Of a stretch of DNA of 33,251 nt, positions 1-11,112 are shown piece by piece. Source of the stretch: Poteriospumella lacustris. Taxonomy: Eukaryota; Sar; Chrysophyceae; Chromulinales; Dinobryaceae. The stretch lies in assembly GCA_008000375.1 (NCBI GenBank), contig SMOI01000265.1, positions 11,259-44,509 of the forward strand, written 5' to 3'. The notes under the pieces are model-generated. The model did no database searches. It saw only the letters and a list, made by a program, of their open reading frames with translations, and was not told the DNA's origin. Every line of letters begins with the position of its first letter. Positions within the stretch are counted from its first letter, which is position 1. A program made the position numbers and the translations under genes.

Positions 1-35
1 CTTAAAAGTATTTGTTTTGTTCGGATTTGTGAATC

Positions 36-1179
36 ATGTTCAAGCTTCTTCTGGCGTTTCTTGTCGCTTTGGCGGTGTTTGCTTCCACTTTTGCGTCGGA
101 CTCAGGTTTGGGCCCCTACAAGGTGTCTGATGTTACTGTTTCTGGTATTTCTTCTGGTGGATACATGGCTGTGCAAATGCACATTTCTCACAGCGCAATC
201 GTCAACGGATCTGCCGTGTTCGCTGGTGTACGTCAACTTGTTGCTGTTCTTGGTGATTGTGCAGCGGTACTTACTTTGTTATTCTGATTACAACAGGGCC
301 CCTTCTACTGCGCGGAAGGAGATATTCTCTTTGCTGAGAACAAGTGCATGAAGATCATTGAAGGATTGCCCAACGTCGAAGGACTGGTTGCTCTTACTCG
401 CGACGATGCTACCTTCGGTTACATTGATCCTGTCAGTCATTTGAAAGATGACCGCGTCTACTTATTTTCGGGTAAGGCAGACACTGTGGTTCATCCTGAA
501 GTGGTTCATTCCCTGAGAACGTACTATCAACACTTCGTCGAGACCAACAACGTCGTATCGGACTTCAACGTTGACGCCGAACATTGCATCCCAACCGATG
601 GTACTTATGGCGAAGAGTGCGCATCTCTGTCTTCCCCTTATATTGGTGTTTGCAATTTCGACGGTGCATACTCTGGTTTGAAGACTCTGTATGGCAATTT
701 AAAACCACGTGTTAGCCCCGTCGGTTCCAACTTGATCAAATTCAAACAAACGCCTTACATTGAAGGCATTGAAACGTCCTTGGCTGAGTATGGATATATC
801 TATGTGCCCACTGCGTGCGCCAATGGTGAAACTTGCCGTTTGCACATTTCTTTCCACGGTTGTCTTCAGACTGAGGAAGACATCGGCAACGCGTATGCTA
901 CCAACAGTGGTTTCAATCAATGGGCAGAATCGAACCATATGATCGTTCTCTACCCTTACACGAAGAAATCAAACGAGTTGCCGCTTAATCCTAAAGGGTA
1001 CGTTGTTTCTTCGTTCAATTCGCTTGTGCTTGAATGTGTCTCTCTGACCAATGTCTACACTTGTTGACCACAGATGCTGGGACTGGTGGGGCTACAGTGA
1101 CAAGCTTTACTATGGAACACGTCTGGGCAAGCAAATCATCTTCGTTCGGAATTTGATCAAGGCGATCTCCGGCAAATAA
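36..1179 (+). CDS. Secreted PHB-depolymerase-like serine esterase (3 exons)
   Basis: Predicted extracellular esterase of the polyhydroxybutyrate-depolymerase family, 332 aa. Exons I derive are 36-227, 297-997 and 1074-1179. Both introns (69 and 76 nt) start GTACGT and end AG, and splicing restores the family motifs AGGPFYCA and NPKGCWDWWGY across the junctions. Residues 1-20 form a hydrophobic signal peptide. The lipase box GISSG gives Ser39 as nucleophile; Asp126 (in SGKADTVV) and His160 (in DAEHC) complete a triad with the spacing known for the circularly permuted fungal enzyme (Ser39/Asp121/His155 in Penicillium funiculosum). A HGC motif near residue 250 is the usual oxyanion-hole element. 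AATAAA overlaps the TAA stop. It converges on BBS1. The natural substrate could be PHB or another polyester; the sequence does not decide this. Confidence 0.9.
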
Positions 1180-1735
1180 AACCGACGTGAAGGAAAAACG
1201 CTGGAGTACTGCAGTGTAGAATAGATCGTATTTGTTTGTGGGGTCGATACAGATATGATGGTGTAGCCATCTGAAACACCTTTCTTAGCGTGCACATCTG
1301 TTTTTTATATGATTGGGCCGTCGTTTGCATGCGTAGAAGGATGCAGATCGCCCACGTTGTTTTCTCTTTCGTTTGTCCTCCCTGTGCCAACGGAAAACGT
1401 TTCCTGTTGAGCTTGGCACAGAAGCAGTGTCTCTTACGGTTACTCAACGAGGAGTGAAGTTTTCTTTTTTGTTTCTCGATCAAATCAGTTGTGTTCAATG
1501 GAAGAAAGCTATGCAAGATGCCCAACGCAGCTATGCCGATCGCATCGTTATACCGCGTTGCTTGGCTCTTCTGTAGTGTAGGTTCGGTGGTGTTGGTGTT
1601 TGCGCGTTTGGTTTTTGTTGTTCTGTCGTAATTAATATGAAATATATTCGTCAACTTTGTACGGGTATGATTGTCTGTGTTTGTCAGGAACACCCAATGC
1701 AAAATGACGGTGGTGGTAACGCTCTCGCTCGTTGT
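1180..1735. other. Convergent intergenic spacer between the esterase and BBS1
   Basis: This 556-bp gap lies between two converging stop codons. It probably holds both 3' UTRs. The open frames seen here on either strand are composition-driven, overlap each other, and have no recognisable domain. An AATAAA sits at the very start, overlapping the esterase stop. I see no RNA gene or repeat. Confidence 0.6.
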
Positions 1736-4045
1736 CTAGGATAAGAGAGGTTCCGCTGCTGGCATTTTCACTGCAGCACTGAGCAAGGGCGTGGCTGAGA
1801 CCAGGGCGGTTGGCTTCTCTTTCGTGGTACCATCCACTGCAGTTCCATTGGCAGCACTCGTAGGTGTATGTGCATTGTCCCGATAGACCAAGCACAAAAT
1901 CTGTCCACTGCGACCCAAAGCATCAATGCATTTAATTTGCGTCTCCAAAATGAGTTTTGGGCCCTGTAGCGTCGACAAATTGACAAGAAGGAAGGTAAGT
2001 AATGCTGCATGTCATCGTTATACACTACAACACTATCGGAATGCATCAACGTACCGGTAGTAGCACTGGTATTGACAACGACTGCGATGATCGCTCATCG
2101 AAACCCATGACATACAAAGCAGCGTCAAAGGAGAAGACTAAACGCAACTGTAACAGAACCATTTCAGTAGGTAACGCGCAGGGTAACGCCATCCTTTGTA
2201 AATCATGTCACACGGACTTACCGATGTGAATGTGTGACTTCCCGAATTCTGCAGTGTGACACGCAACAAAAACTTTGGGCCCAGCCTGTTTCAACGTCAT
2301 GGCCACATCAATCAAACGAATGCAGCCGATATCGTTCGGGTTTCTCGCCTTACCCCTGTACTTGTACGGAGATGCGAATATCCTGTGCGGCACCGGATCC
2401 AATGCCACCACCCGCAGCCGTCTGGACCAGGACCAAACGCCGAAATCAAACATGTATAAGTCACCGAGATCAGGGGGAAAAGTTGTCCCAACACGGCTAA
2501 CTTACCATTAGGCCATCCGTTAATGTCTGAACATAAGCACGAGCGGTGGTAAGCCGAAGCTTGCAGAGGTCACGTTGAAAAGCACGGTGTATCTCTGCAG
2601 CGTGATCACGCTCTCGCTGTGTTTGTTCCACAAAGAGCTTTGTCTTCTTTGGTACAGGTAAAGGGATATCTTGCTCAGGAGGAGGACCCAAGGTGCCATT
2701 GCCAGCTGCAGCATCGACATCGACGGTGCGGCGCCACATCTTGATCGTCAATGAACCCGCATGACCGTGAACGATCACCACTGAGTTCTCCTCTCGTCCA
2801 TAGAGACCGGCGTTGAGTGCCAAGACGGGGGCTTCCACTCGGAAGCTGTGAAGTGGCATTGTTTCTTTGCACATGAGAATCTCACCGGACACGAGTGCGA
2901 CTAGCAACAGATAGGCAACCTTCGCTCGTCGCAGGGGCAGAATGCACAGTTCCGCGACATCCTCTTGCATGATCATCATCTTCAAGCGCTTTCCACGCGC
3001 ACTATAATATCCTACCGATCGATCCATCAGGGCCAACCACAGCTGCTTGTCCTGTCGGGCAACTGCAACAGCTTGAGACCCCAAATCTACAGACGATCCG
3101 ACTAGCACGGCGGTGCCTCGCACTTCACCGTTCTTCACGCTGTACATTCGTCCATCGCGACAAATCACCGTGATGCGCCACTCAACATCAAAGACACCGC
3201 TGACTGCCAACAATGCTGGTGTTGCGGGAAGCTGCAATCGACAAAGGACGTTGCTGTTCTGGGGGTCCTGTGGCAAAATAAACAGTTGCCCCGACTCAGT
3301 GCCCACGACCAACAATGAGATCGCATCAGCATCATCACCGTCCTTTTTCAAAACGTCCATGCAAGAAATCAATGTATTTTGTACCAAAGGCTGCTCTTTA
3401 TTCTCTTCGATGTATGCCAATCGCGCGGCTTCTTTGTCGAGCGCCAGCAATTCCATGCTGCGATAGGACAAGGTTGTGCCGGTATCACGCAGCTCAATCA
3501 GACGCTTGACGGCACTGGCAGGGTTGATCCCCTCTGTGCGTAAACTCGCCCAGATTTCCGCCTCGGTCACGGATATGTCAACTGTTGGGCACGTCCACTT
3601 GCGATACGGTCGTAGCTGACGATAGAGAAAGATATACGAGCCGGCTGCCACAGCAATCGATGGAATTCGCGGCTACAAAACGAAGCGAAAATTTTATGAA
3701 AAAGAGACATAAAAACAACAAATTCAGATGAAATGACGGAGGTAGAGGTCTTACCAGTGTGGCATCCATGTATGTCACAGCAATAGCAATTGGTGTTTCG
3801 AGGATTGCGTAGTCTACCAGCAAATTAGTGCCTTTGTACACACGAAGTTTCTTATCATAATCACATATGCACAACTTAGAATCTCCATCGCAATTCAAGT
3901 CCACCAGTTTCACACAGTTTTGATTGGTCTTGATATTTGCCAACGGATCGTGCCACGCATGAAGCAGTGGAGATTTTCCATCTTTTGTCAACGCATTCGG
4001 CGTGATGGTTGTTGAAGTAGGCTCCGTTGATGATGAAGAGGCCAT
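1736..4045 (-). CDS. BBS1: BBS1, BBSome subunit (6 exons)
   Basis: Ortholog of Bardet-Biedl syndrome protein 1, part of the BBSome coat that moves membrane proteins in and out of cilia and contacts the GTPase ARL6/BBS3. Exons on the minus strand: 4045-3755, 3672-2506, 2421-2354, 2285-2222, 2147-2055 and 1963-1736; introns are 82, 84, 68, 74 and 91 nt. The spliced product is 636 aa, close to human BBS1 (593). The N-terminus (HAWHDPLANI, LVDLNCDGDSKL) matches the start of the BBS1 beta-propeller. The end of exon 2 carries the conserved PKKTKLFVEQTQRERD and the HRAFQRDL helix. Small exons rebuild the C-terminal ear-like domain, including VQGLGPKFLLRV. The last about 30 residues are Ala/Thr-rich and not family-conserved. 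It is divergent from the RRM gene. Its presence implies a motile or sensory flagellum. Confidence 0.95.
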
Positions 4046-4502
4046 CTTTCACCTCTTGATGACAACAACTGCAAGACAATCTGACGAGAATAGAACTAAA
4101 AAAGAGCTGTTTGTCAATCAAGTTGTTTGATTTGTTTCCAAGACTGAACTGACTGTTGAGGCGTTTCAAAGAAAACGAGACCACAGAGAGCGTCTCACCA
4201 AACTCTCAAAATCACACGGATTCTGGGTTCTTCCAGTAGAAATCGTCGCGGACCGCGCGGTCGTCGCCACCGGCGGTGCGGAGTGCTGACACACTCCCGT
4301 TTGGTCAAGCACAACGAGCAATGGAAATCGGAAATTAGAAGGGCAAACCAAAACAATTTCTTTCCCGATTCAAGTCTTTCTTCAACTCCTCAGCTGCCAG
4401 GGTTTAAGAGACGTTTCCTGTACGTGTGGACTTGAAGTATTATCAACAAGCTGGTCAGAACGTTGGATTGCATGCACCTGAAAGGCTTCGTCGCACTCTG
4501 AA
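4046..4502. promoter_or_regulatory. Shared divergent promoter region of BBS1 and the RRM gene
   Basis: These 457 bp separate two divergent start codons, so both promoters and 5' UTRs must lie here unless upstream non-coding exons exist. I find no clear TATA box, and no RFX X-box that would be expected for ciliary genes in animals. The function is inferred from gene arrangement alone. Confidence 0.5.
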
Positions 4503-6797
4503 ATGGACAATTTGGCAGAAACGGAGCGATATCATCACCACCAACAACAACATGATCACCGATTGTCTATATTTAGCCGATATCCGGAAAGAAGTTTGTT
4601 CATCCGAGATCTTCCTTTTTCGTGCACATCGCAAGATTTAAAGAAATTCGCCGCCGAACAAACCCAACTCCCAATCATTCGTACCATGGTTTGCGACAAC
4701 AAACAGCAAAAGACGCTCCATTTTGGATACATCCTTCTGAGTAGTGAGGACTTGGTACCCAGTGCTGTCGAGAAGTTGAACGGGAAACGCTTCGTAGGAC
4801 GTGATATCAAGTACGTTTTGACATGATTGAATCTACGATTACCGAAAGAAATTTATTGAATGTGATTTTCTATTAGAGCTCAACCTTTTCGGTCAAATGT
4901 AGCCTTGGAGACAGCTAATACAGGCGTGATACACGTCGGGTTTCGAGGACTGAAGGCCGAGGTAAGCTCTTCCTACCCACCGACATTGACGTGCGCTAAA
5001 ATGAGACATGATCTTTTTGTAGATTCCGTTGATTACCGAGGAGGTTCTGAGATCGTATCTTGAAAGCTTTGGTGAACTAGACCAAATAGTGATCCGAAAC
5101 CTTCTCTACACCAAAGAGGTAAGGAAGGTGGTATTGCCCAAGCAGCTGATATCCTGTAGTCTAATCCCTCTCTTTGGTCCTTCCAGGGCAATCAATGTGG
5201 CTATGCATTTGTTTCTTTTGCGGACATGTCCATCAATCATCACGTTGTCGAGTCGGTCAGACAAGTGAAAGTGAGCAACATCGTGTATCAGTTCTCCTGG
5301 AGTCGCCATCATGTCTTGTCTGGGTCTGTTGGTGGTCAACAGCCACATCAACACGACCCCAACGAATGTTCCAAACAAACGAAGGCGAACAGCGTGGAGC
5401 CGGAAGCTCCTGATTCTGCACGTCTGTCATTGGAAGGAGACCTGAGTGTATCAGTCACTCACGACCAACCAACCGTTGACTCGACGCAGTCAAAGTTGCA
5501 CCATAATCAGTCCAGCAGATCATTCAATTATTCGTCGTCGTCTTCGCATTCCTCTCATTCTACCCCACGGGCAAGCAGCAGTCATCAATCGTGGATGGGA
5601 AAGAAGGAGCGGTTCCTCACTAACCCTACGGTGCCCACGTCGACTCATCGTACCGCCGCTATGCCATCGCCAACTCCGCGTTCCTCGACAAGTTTGTATG
5701 CACAGCCAAGCACCGGTTTTCCGCCATCTCCCACGTATCATCCTCCAGGTGCCGTTGTCCCTTTACTTAATATTGGCGGCAACCCTCCTTCCTTTGGCTT
5801 CATCTCGGTACCTTCGGGATACCCAGCACCTGATGTGGGTTCTCCACAGTATAACACTCATCCAACGCCAACGGCTGGTTTACCTTACGCATCGCCGATC
5901 CCTGCAGGCCAAAACGACGGTATTTCTGTCTATTATACCTCTATGAATCCACCGATGTCGACGTCGTCACCGTCGCAGTCTTCGTTGCACCCTCCGTTTC
6001 ATCCCACTCACCCGACTGGCCCTGGATCGAATCCCATGTTCCCCATGTATGGTCTTACGGCCTCTCCCCATACGGTTCAATCGATTCCTTTCTACCATCA
6101 AGGCGCGATAGGACCTCCTCAAGTCCTGTACCATCAGCCTCTGCCCTCGCCTGCTCAGTCATATCCTTCAGTTTCAGTCAATAACTCAGTGCTTCCACCG
6201 CCAGCTACTCATTCTCTTCCAGACATCCAACGCAATTTTGCACAGCAGCCCCACACATCAAATTCATTCCAACAACAAAGCCCACAGCAAGGTCAATTAA
6301 GCCATGCGCCGCAGCTGCCTCACAGTCATCAGTTATCGTCTCATCAACCGCAACTCACTCAACAGCATCAACACGCGCATCCCCACCATAATCAGCAACC
6401 GTTGCACCACCATCACATGCTTCCCTCACAACCACACCCTTCACCCCAGCAGCATCAACAGCAGCAATCGCCACACCAACCACCACACCAGCAAATGCCA
6501 CATCAGCCTCAACACCAGCACGGCCTTCCTCCGAACTTGCAACACATGCCTCACCAGTCGTCTTCCATGCCCACCAATCACTCCATATATCCATCGAATC
6601 ACCATCCAAGTCCACATTCCAACCCGCAATACCCTTTCAGCTCCATGGAGTCTCCCTCGAATGCCTCCGGTTTCTACTCCAGTCACCATGGGTCAGCGTC
6701 GTCGGCGTCATCATCGTCCGCCACCCATCATCCTCCGCAGCTGCCTCCTCCGCCATCACTACCACAGCATCCCCAGCAACATTCCCAGCCTCATTAA
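4503..6797 (+). CDS. Tandem-RRM RNA-binding protein with His/Gln/Pro-rich tail (4 exons)
   Basis: Predicted RNA-binding protein of 699 aa. Exons 4503-4810, 4877-4961, 5023-5118 and 5187-6797; introns of 66, 61 and 68 nt. RRM1 spans about residues 31-105 with RNP2 LFIRDL and a degenerate RNP1 (LHFGYILL). RRM2 spans about 119-201 with RNP2-like IHVGF and a good RNP1 (GYAFVSF) that is created only after the third intron is removed. The domain pairing resembles TIA/PABP-type proteins, but I cannot name an ortholog. From about residue 205 to the end the protein is low complexity: first Ser/Thr/Pro-rich, then a dense His/Gln/Pro region (genomic about 6240-6560) and a Ser/Pro-rich end. Such tails commonly drive condensate formation. 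The ATG at 4503 is chosen because it begins the frame that enters RRM1. Confidence 0.85.
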
Positions 6798-9700
6798 TTC
6801 GCCACAATTCCCCTCTCATTGTGTGGTGTACCTCAATATCGTTTGCTGTGTCAGTTTCATTGTGTATCGCATTTTGCTGTGTTGTGTCTTCTGGTTCCTC
6901 ATTTAGAACAGCTGGCCTCAGCCACCTTGTATTCGTTTCTGTCTGGACGAATAGCAGAGCAGGATTTAACCTTGTTCTGCGGTCATTATCGACGACGTTG
7001 TGTCTTTGCTCACAGAACCAGTTGCTTTGTTCGTGGTCTTGTTGCTGTTGTGCCTGTTTTGTTTTTCTTTCTCGTCGGTCGTCTGTCCTGTCCTGTCCTC
7101 TTCTTTGGCCGTCGTCGACCGAATAGATCGATCACATTATCGACTGATGCGTTTCTATCGTACGATACAAGCAAGACTTCTCGCATTCTTTGACCTAGTT
7201 TGTTGGTACGTGCATTGGTTGGCCCTGCGTGTATGGTGGTGTCGAGTGGTGAACGTGTGGTGCTGATTTCGTATGATGTTTCCCTGTACATACAGTATGT
7301 GCGACGTTATCCGCTGGCAGTGTGCTTGGCGAGTGCAGGTTGGACTGGTGGTGTACTGACAGTACTTATATTGGACTCTCATTTGTTGGTGTCGCAAGTG
7401 TCTGCGGCTTTTGTAGCTGTATATGATGGAGCCATCGGACGTTGTGGAGAGACTTTTGTGGTGGGGGGGGGGGTTGTGCTCCTTGGGTTTCCGTTTTTCT
7501 TCGCTTTTTGGTTTTACCTGTTGCTTGGTTTGGTTTGATTTCTCCTGTTCCTTCTTTTGTTATTGGTGGACCTCACGATGAGCACATCTCGCTGCGTCTC
7601 CTCGTCAACACAGGCGACGATACCCAGGCACTCTTTGTGTCGTGTTTCCATGCGCTGATGCTGATGTTCTGCGATACGATCAAATTGATGCTCATTCGCA
7701 TCGGTCGGGAACCTCATTCGCCGAGTATTGCTTTCATTAATGGTATATCGTTTGAGACGTCTGGTTGGTGGTGTTTGTGCCACGTGTCACGCTGGTGTCG
7801 CGTTCTTTCAATAATTTATTACACGCTGAGTGTAGTTCTTCCTCCTCGTGTCTCTCTGACACGAGTACCCCCCCCCCACTCCCCACCTATAAGTGTTATA
7901 TTTTGCTGTGTACGTACCTCCCTGCGTGCATCCCTTTCTTGTCCGAGTCACTTTGTACGTACCTCCCTGCGTGCATCCCTTTCTTGTCCGAGTCACTTGT
8001 ACGTTCTTTGGGCGATGTGTTGCAGGTTTTCACTCACCTTCCCCTCTTCTCTGACGTCTTTAACATGGTACAAAGGTTGTACTGTCTGCGTTGCTGTCCC
8101 TGTGTTCTCTCTCGAATCATTTTTTCTTTCTTCCTGACGGGGACTCGATATTGTGAGCTTAGTTATATGTTCGCTTCTCTTTCTTTTTGTTTGTTTTGCG
8201 TTGGAATGCTACTGCTCACTCTTTGCGTTGCATTTGATCTCCGCCTTCTTTCCTCTTTTTGCGGCGGGGGGGGGGCTCGATCTCTTTCTCTTTCCCTCTC
8301 TTTGTCTCTCTGTCTTCGTCCCTTCCTCTGGTATTTTTCTCTCTTCTCACGCGCGAGTCTCTCTGTGCGTGGTCATCTTTGTTTGTTCTTTCGCATTTGT
8401 ATCATACAATAACCTGGCAGTATCTGTGTTTGCCACCACCTTTTCCCTCGACCTATTCTTTATTCGCTCGTTTCGATCGTCACCGGTTCCTACAACTTCG
8501 TTGTCTACGGTACCACTTGTTAGAAAAGAAAACGAACCGCAACCGAAGAAAACACGGGAAAACACCCACAAAAAACAACAAAAGCGTTCCAAGCGACTGC
8601 TGCCCCCCCCCTACTATCCTCAGTCGCAATCGAGTGGCAATGGACAAAAGAAAAGGGGGGACTACAGGTCGTGCAGAACCGCCATTTCTCACCTTTATAC
8701 CGTGGGGTCCTTCGGTGATTCAAAGTCAACGTGAATATATATACATCGTACCTCGTTCTTTCCCGCCACTACCACTCCCCTTAGTCTGGTTGTTCGTTGT
8801 CGTTTGTTGTTTCCGATTTGTTTGATGGTGTGCTTGCCTCTCCCCGCTATCCATCCCTTCTCCCTCTTGTCCGCCTGTCAGCCACTCCTCATGTGCATCA
8901 TGTCTATCGTGTCTGTCGGTGTGCCTGTGTTCTGTGCGCGTTTCTTTCGCCCTCCCCCCGTTCCACACACGTTCTCCATGCATCCAACCACCTCAGTCTT
9001 CGTGGTTCTGCGGTTTTTCTCTCGAGGCCTACTGCGTTGTATTATACATTAATGAGCCCTTCTTGGCATTAATGCTGTCGAGCAAATGCCCCTGTTGGAT
9101 GGGTGATCTATCTCCATCGGGAGACAAGAGGTTCCTCAACGTATCCATGCGCGCCGCACCATGTGTGTATATGTGTGTGTCTTTGGCACGTTGCTTGTTC
9201 GTGTATCTCTCCCCGCTCTTGTTCGTGCTCTGTTGGTACTTGTTTGTTTTGTTTTCAGCCGCGGCATCTTGTCCGCATACGCTTTGTTAGGAAAGGACGT
9301 GGTTCTCGCTCCACGTGACCCCTTTCCGGTTTTTTAAGCTGTGTGCTGTCATCGGTGGCTGCTTACTGGTAGACCACGACACCACCGCCTCGCCCGTGAA
9401 TCTTATGTTAGTGGTTTTCCCCTCTGTTTCATCCTCGTCGATCTCCCCGCTCTCCTCTTGCGACCGCTGACGGTATCGAGGTGCCCAATCACGTCGACAT
9501 CGTCGTCAGCAGTTGCATTGCTGAGCAAACAGCTGCCCGTTCTTCTCAATCTGATGTGTATTAGCTTCAGTGTGTCTCTCTTTCGCTGTGCCCCCCTCCC
9601 GACTCTCCTGGTTGCGCTTTAGCCCTCCACCCCACACGTTCCGTTTCCTTCTCCGCACCCGACTGCACCCCCTCCTGTCTACCCTCTTCGTCTTTCCTGC

Positions 9701-10851
9701 CCCCTCCCCCGTCTCGCGTTCTTTCCTCTGTTTCTCGTGTCACGCGATTCGCTTGTTTCTGGTGTTGGATTAATTTCTTCGCTGGAGTACTTGGTTTACC
9801 CACCAGTTTTGCTGTTGACGATTCAAGGTCATCGTGCGCAAGTTCTCTCCTGTCTCCGCATCCATCGCCATCGCTTTCGCTTGTATTATACATTAACCTC
9901 GTCATCGTGTCGCTTTCATAGTTCGTTAGTATTCAGGAAGAAGCAACTCCACAAACGAACGACTGAGGCGTCGCGCTGATCAGTTTTCGTTCCGTTTATT
10001 CTTTACGTTTGTTTGGTTGATTTTTAACACGGCCTCCTTCCTGCATCTGCTCGCGGCCGACCAGCTTCATTCGTCGGTGCTGATCTTGGCAGGGAAAGGG
10101 AACTGGATCCCGATTGGGGCCGTTAATATCCTCAATGATGCGCTGTTTGGCGTATGAAACGTTGTCGTGAGTGTTATGGCCCAGATATCTTCGATTTTTG
10201 ACAATTGCGCGTCTGGTTCTCGCCCAGTGCGACAGTCAGTCAACGCCGCAGACACACCTGCACTGCAGGACCTGTGGACAGCAGCTGTCCTCTACGGGAT
10301 TACCATGAGTGGTGGATCGATCCCTGGTTCAATAATCTTTTGTGTGCGTTTTCGCTACCCCTTTTTTAATTCCATTTATTTTGCTGCTGCCGATGCTACA
10401 CTACGGACTTCCTCGTTGGTACTTGTGCAGTCACGACAGCGACTGCGAGTTCGTTGCTATTTCTTTTTTCCCACTGGTTGAATCGTCCACAAGAGCCGCC
10501 ATCGTTTCATTCCATCCATCGCTCAATCACCCCCCTGCCTCACTTCCTCTTCACACGCCCCCACCGGACATTCACATATTTACTGAAACGAAAAGTATTC
10601 ATCAATCAATCAATCGAACAATGCCTACAAAATTGCTGAAATAAAAAAACGAGAGAAGAAAAAAAGCTGTGTAAACCCAGCGAACAAAAAAAAACACCAA
10701 AACAAAACAAAAATCACATGGAAAACGCACGATCAACACATGACGTTTCATTAACTTCTGTTGCCTTTTTTTGCTCATTAACCGTGCACTTGCACACACA
10801 CTAATATTTAGCGCGTAGAAACATGCACTGATCCTTTCCCAACTCTTTTCT
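6798..10851. other. Long pyrimidine-rich non-coding zone downstream of the RRM gene
   Basis: About 4 kb with no recognisable conserved coding sequence. The + strand is strongly T/C-rich; for example 54 of 60 bases at 8281-8340 are pyrimidines. Open frames here translate to Ser/Phe/Leu/Cys-rich or, on the other strand, Arg/Glu/Gly-rich low-complexity peptides, as expected from composition. It contains runs of 10-11 G or C (7463-7473, 7868-7877, 8266-8275), a 44-bp tandem duplication, and two copies of a 16-bp motif (9037-9052, 9881-9896). An AATAAA at 10640-10645 lies where the skew ends. It could be a very long 3' UTR or a separate non-coding transcript. The island 9996-10340 has more balanced composition and is discussed in the findings. 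Confidence 0.55.
7910..7998. repeat. 44-bp direct tandem duplication
   Basis: Two identical 44-bp units, 7910-7953 and 7955-7998, are separated by one T. Each begins GTACGTACCTCCCTG and ends GAGTCACTT. A further GTACGT follows directly, so the unit boundary is itself repeated. A C10 run lies about 30 bp upstream. It looks like a recent slippage or repair duplication. Confidence 0.95.
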
Positions 10852-11112
10852 TCAAAATACTCTCTCCCATGCAGTGCGTACCGCCTTCTTGTATTTCTCT
10901 GCCAATTGCTGTAGCTTCTCCCCTTCCCACCGCTGAGTCTTCTCTCCAATTTCAATAACTTCTTTCGTAAACGCCCTCATCTCATGATGTGTATAGCTTT
11001 TGCTTCGTGTTGCTGTTGTGTTTATGCCCGCGTGCTTGTATGTATGCTAGTCTTCACTGTGTTGTTTGTGGAATTGACCCTTTTCTTCCTTACTGCTGTC
11101 CCGCTCATTCAT
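10852..11112 (-). CDS. Candidate small spliced gene, 59-aa hypothetical protein (2 exons)
   Basis: On the minus strand an ATG at 11112-11110 opens a 19-nt exon (11112-11094) that ends at a GTAAGG donor. An 81-nt intron (11093-11013) ends ACAACAG, and the second exon (11012-10852) continues exactly in phase to TGA at 10852-10854. Without splicing, the ATG frame stops inside the intron. The product has 59 residues and no recognisable domain. It is highly charged and predicted helical, with an amphipathic C-terminal half (EKLQQLAEKYKKAV) ending in the aromatic AWERVF. Composition in this stretch is unlike the pyrimidine-biased surroundings. A second possible donor (GTACGC near 10893) would change the C-terminus. 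It could be a subunit of a larger complex; that is a guess. Confidence 0.45.

Noticed and set aside
7442-8825. Overlapping plus-strand open frames of about 190-230 codons with hydrophobic Ser/Phe/Leu/Cys content
   Set aside because: They look like membrane proteins only because the DNA is T/C-rich. Different frames overlap, and a tandem duplication and G/C runs interrupt them.
9567-9905. Minus-strand 112-codon open frame rich in Glu, Arg and Gly
   Set aside because: The composition is what a purine-rich strand gives by chance. It resembles other such frames at 8726-8983 and 11392-11634 and has no domain.
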